Below, one piece after another: positions 25,802 through 34,605 of a stretch of 64,000 nt of DNA; positions within the stretch are counted from its first letter, which is position 1; every line of letters begins with the position of its first letter. The position numbers and the translations under genes are program-made. The stretch is taken from positions 248,001 through 312,000 of the forward strand of contig JACYUQ010000002.1 of assembly GCA_014841835.1 (NCBI GenBank). Reading direction: 5' to 3'. The stretch is from Oxalobacteraceae sp. CFBP 13730 (GTDB lineage: Bacteria; Pseudomonadota; Gammaproteobacteria; Burkholderiales; Burkholderiaceae_D). The notes under the pieces were generated by a model. That model did no database searches. It had not been told where the DNA came from and worked only from the letters and a program-made list of their open reading frames with translations.

Positions 25802-28435
25802 GTGCAAATCCTGGAACAACGCTTCCTGCGCGGACCGAACGTCCACGCCGACTCACCCTGCCTGCTGTCCGTCATCGATCTGGAAGACCTGTACGGCATC
25901 TCGACCCGCGACATCCCCGGTTTCAACGAGGCGCTGCTCGCGCTGATGCCGGCACTGGGTGGCGCACTGCTGGCCGACGGCGCGCCGGGTGGTTTCGCCC
26001 AACGTCTGGCGGCTGGCACCTACCTGGGCCGCGTGGTCGAGACGGTCGCGCTTGAGCTGCAGGCGCTGGCTGGCGCGCCCGCTACCTTTGGCCGTACGCG
26101 GCCAGTGAACGGCCACCCGGGCCAGTTCCGCGTGGTCGTCGCGTACAGCAGTGAAAAGCTGGCCGAGCCGGCGTTCGATCTGGCGGTCGATCTGGTCACG
26201 GCGCTGGCGCGCGGTGAAGTGTTCGCGCTCGCGCCGCGCCTGGAAGAGCTGCGCGGTATCGCCGGGCGTTACGCGATCGGTACCAGCACGGCAGCCGTGC
26301 TGGCGGGCGCGCCCGAGCGCGGCATCCCGACCCAGCGCATCACCGAAGAAGCGAACCTGTTCCTGCTCGGCTGGGGCGTGCGCCAAAAGCGCCTGCAAGC
26401 AACGACAACGGGCGAGACCAGCTTCATCGCGGTCAAGATTGCCAGCGACAAGCAGTTGACCAAGGCGCTGCTGAAGGAAGCCGGCGTGCCGGTGCCCGAG
26501 GGTGACGTGGTCACGACCGTCGAAGCGGCGCTGCGCGTGGCGCGGCGCCTTGCGGTGCCGGTGACGCTCAAGCCGCTGGACGGCAACCAGGGCAAGGGCG
26601 TCACGGTCGCCTGCGCGACGCCCGAGGATGTGGCGCTGGCATTCGAATTTGCCCGTGGCTTCGGCCGGCGCGTGATCGTCGAACGCCATGTCGAAGGCCG
26701 CGACTACCGCGTGCTCGTGGCCTGTGGCCGCGTGGCCGCTGCCTCATGCCGCCGCCCGGCCCACGTCGTCGGCGACGGCAACCTGACGGTGCGCCAACTG
26801 GTCGAGATTGAAAACGCCAACCCGGCGCGCGGCGCCGGTCACGCGACCATCCTGACCCGCATCACGCTCGACGAACACGCGAACGACATGCTGGCGCGCC
26901 AGGGATTCGACGTCGACAGCGTGCTGCCGGTGGGCGTTACGGCCGAACTGCGCGGCAACGCGAACCTGTCGACCGGCGGCACTGCCGAAGACGTGACCGA
27001 TCAACTGCCGGAGTCGACGCGCCTGTTGTGCGTGCGGGCTGCTGCCAAGATCGGCCTGGACGTGGCCGGCATCGACATCGTGTGCCAGGATATCGCGCAG
27101 CCGCTCGCGGCGCAGCGCGGCGCTGTCATCGAAGTCAATGCCGCCCCCGGTATCCGCATGCACCAGTATCCCAGCGCAGGCGAACCGCGTGATGCGGGCG
27201 ACGCCATCGTCGAAGGCTTGATGGGCAAGACCGATGGACGTATTCCCGTCATCGCGCTGACTGGCACCAACGGCAAGACCACCACCACCTTGCTGGTCGC
27301 GCACGCGGCGCGCATGGCGGGCAAGGTCACCGGCGTGACGACGACCGAGGGCGTGTTCATCGACGGCAAGCAGGTCGTCAAGGGCGACTGCACCGGTTAC
27401 TGGTCGGCGCGCACGGTATTGGGCGCGCCGGAAGTCGAGGTCGCGGTGCTGGAAACGGCGCGCGGCGGCATCCTCAAGCGCGGGCTGGCGTTCGATCGCT
27501 GCGACGTCGCCATCGTGCTGAACATCGCGGCCGACCATCTCGGCCTGGATGGCGTCGACACAATCGAGGATCTCGCGCAAGTCAAGGCGGTGGTGGCGCA
27601 GTCGGCCTCGAAGGCGGTGGTGCTCAATGCCGAAGACGCGCTGTGCGTGCAGATGGCGCGCCGCGTCAAGCCGGGCGCCGAAGTGCTGTTCTTCTCGATG
27701 GATCCGGATAGCCCGGTGATGCTCAAGCACCTGGAAGACGGCGGGCGCGGTGCCTATCTGCAGGATGGCGCGGTGGTGCTGGCCGATGGCCACAGCCAGC
27801 AAGCCGTACTGCGGGTGGAAAGCATGCCCATCTCGTTCGGCGGCCTGGCGCGTTTCAACATCGCCAATGCACTGGCCGCGGCTGCCGGTCTGATGGCGGC
27901 CAACTTCAACCATCTGCAGATCGCCGCCGGCCTGTCGACCTTCGTCTCGAACGGCCGCACGAACCCGCTGCGCACGAATATGTTCGACGTGCGCGGCGTG
28001 ACGGTGATCGTGGACTACGCGCACAACCCGGCCGCCTACGCTGCCATGGCCGACATGGCGCGCGGCATGCTGCCGGGGCAATTGATCGGCATCGTGACCG
28101 CACCCGGAGACCGCCGTGACACCGACCTGGAGCAAATTGGCCGCGTCTGCGGCGAGCGCTTCGATGAGCTGGTCGTCTACGAATCGCAAAGCCGCGGCCG
28201 CGTGCCGGGCGAAACGGTCGACCTGATCCTGGCCGGCGCCGAGGAAGTCGTCGGCATCAGCGACACGCTGCACCGCGAACTGGACGTGGGCGACGCCATT
28301 CGCCTGGGCCTGAGCCTGTGCAAGCCGGGCGACGTCCTGATCTTCGCCTGCGGCTCGTCCCTGCAAGTCTTCGTCGACGCCATCCGCGTCACTGACCCCG
28401 AAAGCGCCGACTTGATCGCCGCCCAAACGGCCTAA
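25802..28435 (+). CDS. cphA: cyanophycin synthetase
   Basis: Makes multi-L-arginyl-poly-L-aspartate from Asp, Arg and ATP without a ribosome. The 877-residue protein has the three-part layout: an N domain (1 to about 160), an ATP-grasp domain (about 210-480; PVTLKPLDGNQGKGV, IEVNAAPGIRMHQYPS) that adds aspartate, and a Mur-ligase-like domain (about 485-877; P-loop GTNGKTTTT near 487, ETARGGILKRGL, VDYAHNPAAY) that adds arginine. Both active sites look intact. It starts at GTG with AAGGGAA upstream. A second synthetase gene faces it on the other strand; the AT-rich repeat and terminator between them separate the two units. Confidence 0.95.
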   Translation: MQILEQRFLRGPNVHADSPCLLSVIDLEDLYGISTRDIPGFNEALLALMPALGGALLADGAPGGFAQRLAAGTYLGRVVETVALELQALAGAPATFGRTRPVNGHPGQFRVVVAYSSEKLAEPAFDLAVDLVTALARGEVFALAPRLEELRGIAGRYAIGTSTAAVLAGAPERGIPTQRITEEANLFLLGWGVRQKRLQATTTGETSFIAVKIASDKQLTKALLKEAGVPVPEGDVVTTVEAALRVARRLAVPVTLKPLDGNQGKGVTVACATPEDVALAFEFARGFGRRVIVERHVEGRDYRVLVACGRVAAASCRRPAHVVGDGNLTVRQLVEIENANPARGAGHATILTRITLDEHANDMLARQGFDVDSVLPVGVTAELRGNANLSTGGTAEDVTDQLPESTRLLCVRAAAKIGLDVAGIDIVCQDIAQPLAAQRGAVIEVNAAPGIRMHQYPSAGEPRDAGDAIVEGLMGKTDGRIPVIALTGTNGKTTTTLLVAHAARMAGKVTGVTTTEGVFIDGKQVVKGDCTGYWSARTVLGAPEVEVAVLETARGGILKRGLAFDRCDVAIVLNIAADHLGLDGVDTIEDLAQVKAVVAQSASKAVVLNAEDALCVQMARRVKPGAEVLFFSMDPDSPVMLKHLEDGGRGAYLQDGAVVLADGHSQQAVLRVESMPISFGGLARFNIANALAAAAGLMAANFNHLQIAAGLSTFVSNGRTNPLRTNMFDVRGVTVIVDYAHNPAAYAAMADMARGMLPGQLIGIVTAPGDRRDTDLEQIGRVCGERFDELVVYESQSRGRVPGETVDLILAGAEEVVGISDTLHRELDVGDAIRLGLSLCKPGDVLIFACGSSLQVFVDAIRVTDPESADLIAAQTA

Positions 28436-28451
28436 CCCGAAGATCACGAAC

Positions 28452-28564
28452 AATTAGGGTCAGAGTAGAATTATTGAGCAATTTCTCACGGTGTAAGCAG
28501 GCTCAGCTCATGCGGGCTTGCTCATTCGAAAAAGTTGTCAAAGAATTCGACACTGACCCTAATT
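28452..28564. repeat. AT-rich intergenic inverted repeat, unit A
   Basis: The left arm AATTAGGGTCAGAGTAGAAT (28452 on) and the right arm ending AATTCGACACTGACCCTAATT-like (28535-28564) are inverted copies around a GC-richer centre. The core GGGTCAG(A/T)GTCGAATT recurs at 28602, 54901 and 54994. See the finding on this family. Confidence 0.8.
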
Positions 28565-28601
28565 GTTCAGTTTCTTCAGGTTGGGTGGCAAGGCAATAAT
28601 T

Positions 28602-28633
28602 AATTGGGGTCAGTGTCGAATTATTTTGCAATT
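28602..28633. repeat. AT-rich intergenic repeat, half unit B
   Basis: A single arm beginning AATTGGGGTCAGTGTCGAAT, nearly identical to the left arm at 54994. No matching right arm follows, so it is a solo or decayed copy of the same family. Confidence 0.75.
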
Positions 28634-28659
28634 GATTCGGAGAAGCCCAAGATGCATGA

Positions 28660-28684
28660 AAAACGGCCCACGTGGGGCCGTTTT
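28660..28684. terminator. bidirectional rho-independent terminator between convergent cyanophycin synthetases
   Basis: AAAACGGCCC and GGGCCGTTTT form a 10-bp perfect stem with a 5-nt ACGTG loop, flanked by A and T runs on both sides. It lies 10 bp past the minus-strand synthetase stop and can also stop plus-strand transcription from cphA. Confidence 0.9.
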
Positions 28685-28693
28685 TTTATGCCT

Positions 28694-31282
28694 TTAGATT
28701 GCGGCGGCTTCGATCTTGTTGGCCAAGTCGGGGCGGGTGGGGCGGAGGGCTTCCGTGAGTTCGGAGATGGATGAGCCGCAGCCGAACACCAGGACATCGC
28801 CCGGCACGCAGCGTGACAGGCCCAGGCGGATTGCGCGGTGGACGTCGTGCTCGATCTGCAAGTCGTCCGATGCGATCCTTGCCAGTTGTGCACCGTGGGC
28901 GATCAATCGCGCCGCGTCGCCCTTTGCGCGCCCTCGGGCTTCGCTGTCGTAGACGACCAACTCGTCGAAGCCGGCGGCGCAGGTGCGGCCAATGTCGATC
29001 AGGTCGGCGTCGCGTCGGTCGCCCGGTGCGGCGACCACGCCGACCAGACGGCCAGCGGTCATCGCGCGCGCCATCTCGGCCAGCGCGGCGTAGGCGGCGC
29101 AGTTGTGGGCATAGTCCACGACCACCGTCACACCGTCGACGTCGAACAGGTTCGAGCGCAGCGGATTGTGCTTGCTGTCCGAGACGAACCCGCGCAGTCC
29201 TGCAGCGATGTCGCGGTTGCTGAAACCGCTCGCCATCAGTGCCGCGGCGGCTGCCATCGCGTTGGCGATGTTGTAGCGCGCATGCCCGCCCAGCGAGACT
29301 GGCATCGCCCGCACATCGAGCAACGCCTCGTGCCGCACGCCGCCTGCCAGCACGATCGTCGAGTCCTGCAGGTACACGCCGCGGCCACCTTGTTCGATGT
29401 GTGGGACCAGCACCGGATCTTCGGCGTCCAGCGCGAAATAGATGACCTCGACGCCCTCGGCCAGAGCAGCCGCCATCGCCACGCAATGGGCATCCTCGGC
29501 GTTGAGCACCACTGCGCGCGTCGCCCTGGCTGCCACGACGGCCTTGACCCTGGCCAGATCGGCGATCGTGTCGATGCCATCCAGTCCCAGGTGATCGGCC
29601 GAGACATTCAGCACCACCGCCACGTCGCAGCGGTCGTACGCCAGGCCGCGCTTGAGGATGCAGCCGCGCGCCGTTTCCAGTACCGCGAAATCCACATCCG
29701 GCGAACCCAGCACGCTGCGCGCCGAATGGTAGCCGGTGCAGTCGCCTTCATACGCCAGCTGCCCGTCCAGGTACACGCCGCTGGTGGTCGTCACACCGGT
29801 GCGCAGGCCGGCCAGGCGCACCGCGTGCTCGATCAGCAGGCTGGTAGTGGTCTTGCCATTGGTGCCGGTGACGGCGACCACGGGAATGCGGCCGTCGTCA
29901 GCGCCGAACAGGGATTCGACGATGGCGTCACCGGCATCGCGCGCCGCGCCGCGGCTCGGGTACTGGTGCATGCGGATCCCCGGCGCCGCATTGACTTCGA
30001 TGACGCCGCCACGCTGTGCATGCAAGGGCAGGGCGATGTCGTCGCAGATGATGTCGATGCCGGCGATGTCCAGGCCGATGGTGCGCGCAGCGCGGATGCA
30101 GATGTCGCGCGTTTCTTCCGGCAGCAGGTTGGTCACGTCTTCGGCGGTGCCGCCAGTGGACAGGTTCGCGTTGCCGCGCAAGTCGACGCCGATGCCGGCC
30201 GAGAGGACGGTACCGAGCTCGTAACCCTGGCTGGCCAGCGTCTCGATTGCCAATGCATCGAGGGGAATTTTGGTGAGGATGTTCGTGTGCCCGTCGCCGC
30301 GCGCCGGATTGCGGTTCTCAAGTTCGACCAGCTCGCGGATCGTCGAGTGGCCATCCCCCGTCACGCCCGGCGGGCGCCGCCACGACGCGGCGGCGATGCG
30401 GCCACCCGTGACCAGCACGCGGTAGTCGCGCCCTTCCAGGTGCTGCTCGACGATCACGCGGCGACCGTGAAGCCGCGCGTGCTCGAACGCGCGTTCCACG
30501 CTGCCCGGTGTCGCGCAATTGACCGTCACTCCCTTGCCCTGGTTCGCGTCCAGTGGCTTGACCACCACCGCACATCCCAGGCGCCGCGCGACGCGCTGGG
30601 CCGCCGCGCTCGTGGTCACGACCTCGCCACGCGGCACCGGTACACCAGCTTGGGCCAACAGGGTCTTGGTCAGGTGCTTGTCGCTGGCGATGCTCACCGC
30701 GATCGAGTTGGTGGCGCCGGTGATGGTCGCCTGCAGGCGTTGTTGCCGGCTGCCCCAGCCCAGCTGGAACAGGTTGGCACCGTCCGTCAGCCGGCGCGAT
30801 GGAATCCCGCGCCGGTGCGCCGCATCGAGCACGGCGCCGGTGCTGGTGCCGATCGCATGCTCCTGCGCGAGTTCGTGCAGCGCCGCCACGGCGGCATCGA
30901 GATCGAACGGTTCATCGCGCGTCAGTGCGGTCAGCAGCTTGACGCCGGTGCGCAGCGCTTCACTCGCCACTTGCTCGACACCATAGCCGCACACGATGCG
31001 GCGGCGCTGTTCGTGGCCAAGCACTGCCAGCGTCGCACTGTGCTCTCCAGGGATGCCCGCCAGACGCTGAAGTTCCATGATCACGTGTTCGAGCGCGTCA
31101 ACGGGCAGGGCGTCGTCGGACAAGCGCACGGCCGCTGCAGCAGGCAGCTCTGGCATCAATGCCAGCAGGCGCGCACCGAACCCGCGTCCCTTCGTATTCA
31201 GATTGTCGACCACCGCCATCAGGCACGGCGTCTCGGCATACAGGTTCGGGCCCCGCAGCAGGCGCTTTTCAGTGATCTTCAT
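28694..31282 (-). CDS. second cyanophycin synthetase (CphA paralogue)
   Basis: An 862-residue paralogue of the facing cphA, recognisably alike along its whole length. The ATP-grasp (VVVKPLDANQGKGV, IEVNAAPGIRMHQYPS) and Mur-ligase domains (P-loop GTNGKTTTS, VDYAHNCAAY) keep their nucleotide motifs. One visible change is ETARGCILKRGL where the partner has ETARGGILKRGL. Paired synthetases are known in betaproteobacteria, and the two may differ in primer or product, or assemble together; sequence alone does not decide. It is the third gene of an operon after iaaA and cphB, its ATG overlapping the cphB stop (ATGA), so a synthetase is coupled to degradative enzymes. No Shine-Dalgarno precedes it, consistent with translational coupling. 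Confidence 0.93.
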   Translation of the reverse strand: MKITEKRLLRGPNLYAETPCLMAVVDNLNTKGRGFGARLLALMPELPAAAAVRLSDDALPVDALEHVIMELQRLAGIPGEHSATLAVLGHEQRRRIVCGYGVEQVASEALRTGVKLLTALTRDEPFDLDAAVAALHELAQEHAIGTSTGAVLDAAHRRGIPSRRLTDGANLFQLGWGSRQQRLQATITGATNSIAVSIASDKHLTKTLLAQAGVPVPRGEVVTTSAAAQRVARRLGCAVVVKPLDANQGKGVTVNCATPGSVERAFEHARLHGRRVIVEQHLEGRDYRVLVTGGRIAAASWRRPPGVTGDGHSTIRELVELENRNPARGDGHTNILTKIPLDALAIETLASQGYELGTVLSAGIGVDLRGNANLSTGGTAEDVTNLLPEETRDICIRAARTIGLDIAGIDIICDDIALPLHAQRGGVIEVNAAPGIRMHQYPSRGAARDAGDAIVESLFGADDGRIPVVAVTGTNGKTTTSLLIEHAVRLAGLRTGVTTTSGVYLDGQLAYEGDCTGYHSARSVLGSPDVDFAVLETARGCILKRGLAYDRCDVAVVLNVSADHLGLDGIDTIADLARVKAVVAARATRAVVLNAEDAHCVAMAAALAEGVEVIYFALDAEDPVLVPHIEQGGRGVYLQDSTIVLAGGVRHEALLDVRAMPVSLGGHARYNIANAMAAAAALMASGFSNRDIAAGLRGFVSDSKHNPLRSNLFDVDGVTVVVDYAHNCAAYAALAEMARAMTAGRLVGVVAAPGDRRDADLIDIGRTCAAGFDELVVYDSEARGRAKGDAARLIAHGAQLARIASDDLQIEHDVHRAIRLGLSRCVPGDVLVFGCGSSISELTEALRPTRPDLANKIEAAAI

Positions 31283-32160
31283 GAGAGGGGCGTGCGCTTC
31301 GTGACGATCTGCAGGAAGTCCAGCAGCGAAGCAGGAATGCGTCTGCCGACCTGTTCGTCGCCAATCGGCAGCGAATACTTGGCGCCGGCAGGCAGCAGGT
31401 GCAGCCGCACGTCGATCAGTTCCGGGATGGCCCGGTCCTTGATTTCGGCGACGTTGCTGCTCATCGAGCGACCGTCGACAACGGTCACTGCGCCTTCGCC
31501 CAGCACTTCGATGCCCACGCCGCGCTCGATCACGAGCGCCGTGTCTTCGTCGATGCCGATGCCTTGCAGGTACGGGTTCTGCGCGACGATCGACAACAGG
31601 CGCGACAAACGCTGTCGCTCCGAGAAATGCTGGTCGACCACCACGCGATGCAAAAATCCGAGGCCCGCGCCCAGGCTGACGGAGCCTTTTTCAGGCAGCA
31701 GGTCGGTGCGGCCCTGCGCGAGCATGTGGCCCGACATCGCCGATGCACCGGCGCTGGTGCCGCCGATGGTCGCGCCACGCACTTTGAGGGCCGCGTGCAT
31801 CTCGGCGTCCAGCGCCGTGCCACCAATCAGCGCGAGCAGGCGTTTCTGGTCGCCGCCCGTCATGAAGATGCCGTCGGCTTCGGCGACCTGGCGCACGAAG
31901 TTTTCGTCGTTGGCGTCGTCACGGCTCGTGATTTCGAGGTGGCTGCGCTGCGTCACCCCAAGTGCGCCGAAGGCATCATCGTAAATATGCCACATCTCGT
32001 CGGCGATCTGGCTGGCGGCCGTGATCACGACGATGCGGGCATTGACGCCGCCGGCCAGTTCGACAAAGCGCGACAGGATCTGCATGTCGTGCTGGCGGTC
32101 TTCGTGGCCGCCGATGATGACGAGGTGGCCGTTGCGCGGTACGTTCAGTGTTGGGTTCAT
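31279..32160 (-). CDS. cphB: cyanophycinase
   Basis: A serine exopeptidase of the S51 family that cuts cyanophycin into beta-Asp-Arg dipeptides. The 293-residue protein has the nucleophile motif GGTSAGAS, the upstream GGDQKRL stretch, and IGIDEDTALVIERG, all hallmarks of cyanophycinase as opposed to alpha-aspartyl peptidase E. No signal peptide is seen, so it acts on cytoplasmic granules. Both ends overlap neighbours by 4 bp (ATGA): iaaA upstream and the second synthetase downstream. Confidence 0.93.
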   Translation of the reverse strand: MNPTLNVPRNGHLVIIGGHEDRQHDMQILSRFVELAGGVNARIVVITAASQIADEMWHIYDDAFGALGVTQRSHLEITSRDDANDENFVRQVAEADGIFMTGGDQKRLLALIGGTALDAEMHAALKVRGATIGGTSAGASAMSGHMLAQGRTDLLPEKGSVSLGAGLGFLHRVVVDQHFSERQRLSRLLSIVAQNPYLQGIGIDEDTALVIERGVGIEVLGEGAVTVVDGRSMSSNVAEIKDRAIPELIDVRLHLLPAGAKYSLPIGDEQVGRRIPASLLDFLQIVTKRTPLS

Positions 32161-33068
32161 CGTTGTACCATTTTCGAAGTGGGCATATCACTGTTGCTGA
32201 AGGCGCCGGCATCCGTGCGGCTGACCGCAATCAGGCCGACCTTGATGTCCGGCGTGAACAAAGCCACGCCGCGCTGCAGCGCGTCCATCAGCGGGATGCC
32301 ATCGGCAATCCAGCCATACACGGTGCGCGCCAGCAGGTGGCGCACGATCTGCTCACCGATCCCGGTGGCAGCGACGGCGCCTTCCGGCCCGGCAAAGAAA
32401 CCGCTGCCGATGATCGGCGCGTCGCCGACGCGGCCCAGCAGCGCCGGCGCCGTACCGCCGCTCGAACAGGCCACGGCAAAGTGGCCATCGGCGCCGCGTA
32501 CGACTGCGCCAACGGTGTCGCAGGCCACGCCTTCGGGCAGTCGCATGGGGGTATTGTAATTCCAGTAGTGCTCGATCAGGCTGCGGTCCAGGCCCGGCAT
32601 CACCGGCATCGACCCGGCCAGTTGCGCGAGCAGCTTGCGGTGCGCCGTGCGCTGGCGTTCCGAGACGGGGGCGGCGTCCGGCATGCCGATCGTGCGTGCG
32701 AAACGACCCGCGCCTTCGCCGACGAGCAGCCAGTGCGGCGTGTCGGCCACGGCGCGCGCCAGATGTACCGGATTCGGCACCGCCTGCACGCAGGCGACGG
32801 CGCCCAGGCGACCGCGCGTGTCCATGATCGCGGCGTCCATTTCGACGGTGGCGCCATCCAGGCCCAGCACCGAGCCGATGCCGGCGTTGAAGCGACCATC
32901 GTCTTCCATCATGGTCACCGCGCCGATGGCGGCGTCAAGCGCATCGCCGTTGATTTCGAGTTGCGCCAGTGCGCGCCGCGCTGCGAGCACGCAACCATCT
33001 TCATGGTCGCGCGTCGTGCCAGCACCGCCGTGGACAACGACGGCGCCAGCGTGGGGGGTATTGCTCAT
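32157..33068 (-). CDS. iaaA: isoaspartyl peptidase/L-asparaginase (Ntn hydrolase)
   Basis: A plant-type asparaginase/isoaspartyl peptidase that splits beta-aspartyl dipeptides; with cphB it completes cyanophycin breakdown to Asp and Arg. The 303-residue precursor holds the autocleavage site before the nucleophile Thr in ACDTVGAVV (about residue 181), the VVVHGGAGT start and the GRFNAGIGSVL block. After self-cleavage it forms alpha and beta chains. It is the first gene of the iaaA-cphB-synthetase operon. Its 238-bp upstream region is shared with the divergent Hsp70-like gene and carries a perfect palindromic site at 33194-33215. Confidence 0.92.
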   Translation of the reverse strand: MSNTPHAGAVVVHGGAGTTRDHEDGCVLAARRALAQLEINGDALDAAIGAVTMMEDDGRFNAGIGSVLGLDGATVEMDAAIMDTRGRLGAVACVQAVPNPVHLARAVADTPHWLLVGEGAGRFARTIGMPDAAPVSERQRTAHRKLLAQLAGSMPVMPGLDRSLIEHYWNYNTPMRLPEGVACDTVGAVVRGADGHFAVACSSGGTAPALLGRVGDAPIIGSGFFAGPEGAVAATGIGEQIVRHLLARTVYGWIADGIPLMDALQRGVALFTPDIKVGLIAVSRTDAGAFSNSDMPTSKMVQR

Positions 33069-33193
33069 GCGGTCAATCTTTCGTCTTTATTGTTGTAATC
33101 GCCAGCTTGCAGCGCCGACAGCGCCAGCGGCGCATTGATGAGCAGATTATCCGGTGTTCGCGACGGGCGCCGTATCGGTACGCTCGCCGCCTC

Positions 33194-33215
33194 CCTGTAA
33201 GAGCTTGCTTACAGG
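33194..33215. promoter_or_regulatory. candidate operator between iaaA operon and Hsp70-like gene
   Basis: CCTGTAAG and CTTACAGG are perfect 8-bp inverted arms around AGCTTG. The site lies 126 bp before the iaaA ATG and 92 bp before the Hsp70-like ATG. It has no T run, which favours a protein-binding site over a terminator. The regulator is unknown. Confidence 0.45.
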
Positions 33216-33306
33216 ACGACGTCGCCTGTCTGCCACAGCCGGGATCGCGCAAAGCGATACCGCACGGAATCTGTTACCATACCGCCCCTTCAAGATAAAG
33301 GTTCCT

Positions 33307-34572
33307 ATGGTGCACGCTTGCGGCGTTGACTTCGGCACGTCAAATTCCACGGTCGGCTGGTATCGGCCCGGCATGATGCAATCCGCCCCAACGGCGCTCT
33401 TGACCCTCGAGGACGGCAAGCCCACGCTGCCGTCGGTGGTGTTCTTCAATGCCGACGACGACCGCGTCAGCTATGGCCGCGCCGCGCTTGCGGAATATCT
33501 CGAAGGCTATGAAGGTCGCCTGATGCGCTCGCTGAAAAGCCTGCTCGGCACAAGCCTGATCGATGGCCAGACCGAGGTCGCGGGCCGTTCGGTCTCGTTC
33601 CGTTCGCTGCTGGCCCAGTTCATCGGCGAGGTCAAGCACCGCGCCGAAACACAGGCCGGCCAGTCGTTCCAGAGCGCCGTGTTCGGGCGCCCCGTGTTCT
33701 TCATCGACGACGATGCCCAGGCCGACCAGCTGGCCGAGGATACGCTGCTCGACGTGGCGCGCTCGGTGGGCTTTCGCGACATCGGCTTTCAGTACGAGCC
33801 GATCGCTGCCGCCTTCGATTACGAATCGCGCATTGACCGCGAAGAACTGGTCCTGATCGCCGACATCGGCGGCGGTACCTCCGACTTTTCACTGGTGCGC
33901 CTGGGCCCCGAGCGCGCCGGCCGGCCCGATCGCCGCGACGATATCCTGGCCAACGGCGGCGTGCACATCGGCGGCACCGATTTCGACAAGTACCTGAGCC
34001 TGGCGAGCGTCATGCCGCTGCTCGGCTACGGCAGCAAGCTGCGCTCGGGCGCCGAGATCCCGTCGAGCTACTACTTCAACCTGGCCACCTGGCACACGAT
34101 CAACCAGGCCTACACGCGCAAGAGCGTGACGCAGCTGGCCGACCTGGCGCGCGACGCGGCCGAACCGGCGCGCATCGCGCGCCTGCAGAACCTGATCGAA
34201 GACCGCGCCGGTCACTGGCTGGCGATGCAGGTCGAGGGCGCCAAGATCGCGCTGTCCGACGCCGACATGGTCAACCTGCAGCTCGATCGCCTGTCGCCGC
34301 CCGAGTCTCTCGACATCGCGCGTGCGCAGTTCGAAGCGGCGATCGCGCAGCTGGTCGAGCAGGTCGCCACCACGGTCGGCAAGCTGTTCGCCGATGCGGG
34401 CGTCAGGCCGGCCGACGTCGATACGGTCTTTTTCACAGGTGGTTCGAGCGGCGTGGGCTTGCTGCGCGCGCGGATTGGTGCGATGGTGCCGGATGCGCGC
34501 CGCGTCGAGGGCGACCTGTTCGGCAGCATCGGCACCGGCCTGGCGCTCGACGCGCTGCGCAAGTTCGGCTGA
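33307..34572 (+). CDS. Hsp70-family protein (YegD-like)
   Basis: A 421-residue protein with the actin-like ATPase fold only: phosphate 1 loop ACGVDFGTSNSTVG, phosphate 2 region LIADIGGGTSDFSL, and the adenosine motif FFTGGSSGVGLL. It lacks the substrate-binding beta-sandwich and lid of DnaK, and its length fits the YegD group of truncated Hsp70 proteins, whose clients are not known. The start at 33307 is preceded by AAAGG; longer in-frame starts lack family similarity. An exonuclease gene follows after 33 bp. Confidence 0.88.
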   Translation: MVHACGVDFGTSNSTVGWYRPGMMQSAPTALLTLEDGKPTLPSVVFFNADDDRVSYGRAALAEYLEGYEGRLMRSLKSLLGTSLIDGQTEVAGRSVSFRSLLAQFIGEVKHRAETQAGQSFQSAVFGRPVFFIDDDAQADQLAEDTLLDVARSVGFRDIGFQYEPIAAAFDYESRIDREELVLIADIGGGTSDFSLVRLGPERAGRPDRRDDILANGGVHIGGTDFDKYLSLASVMPLLGYGSKLRSGAEIPSSYYFNLATWHTINQAYTRKSVTQLADLARDAAEPARIARLQNLIEDRAGHWLAMQVEGAKIALSDADMVNLQLDRLSPPESLDIARAQFEAAIAQLVEQVATTVGKLFADAGVRPADVDTVFFTGGSSGVGLLRARIGAMVPDARRVEGDLFGSIGTGLALDALRKFG

Positions 34573-34605
34573 CGCGCCGCTGGAACAGCACACAAAGGAG
34601 CAAGG

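Noticed and set aside
28436..28693. CRISPR-like array because of repeated GGGTCAG elements
   Set aside because: Repeats are inverted, irregularly spaced and not separated by uniform unique spacers; no cas genes are nearby.
28838..31984. A very long open frame (about 1,048 codons) on the plus strand
   Set aside because: It is antisense to the second cyanophycin synthetase and cyanophycinase genes, its product is rich in Arg, His and Ala without family motifs, and such frames arise from high-GC codon bias.
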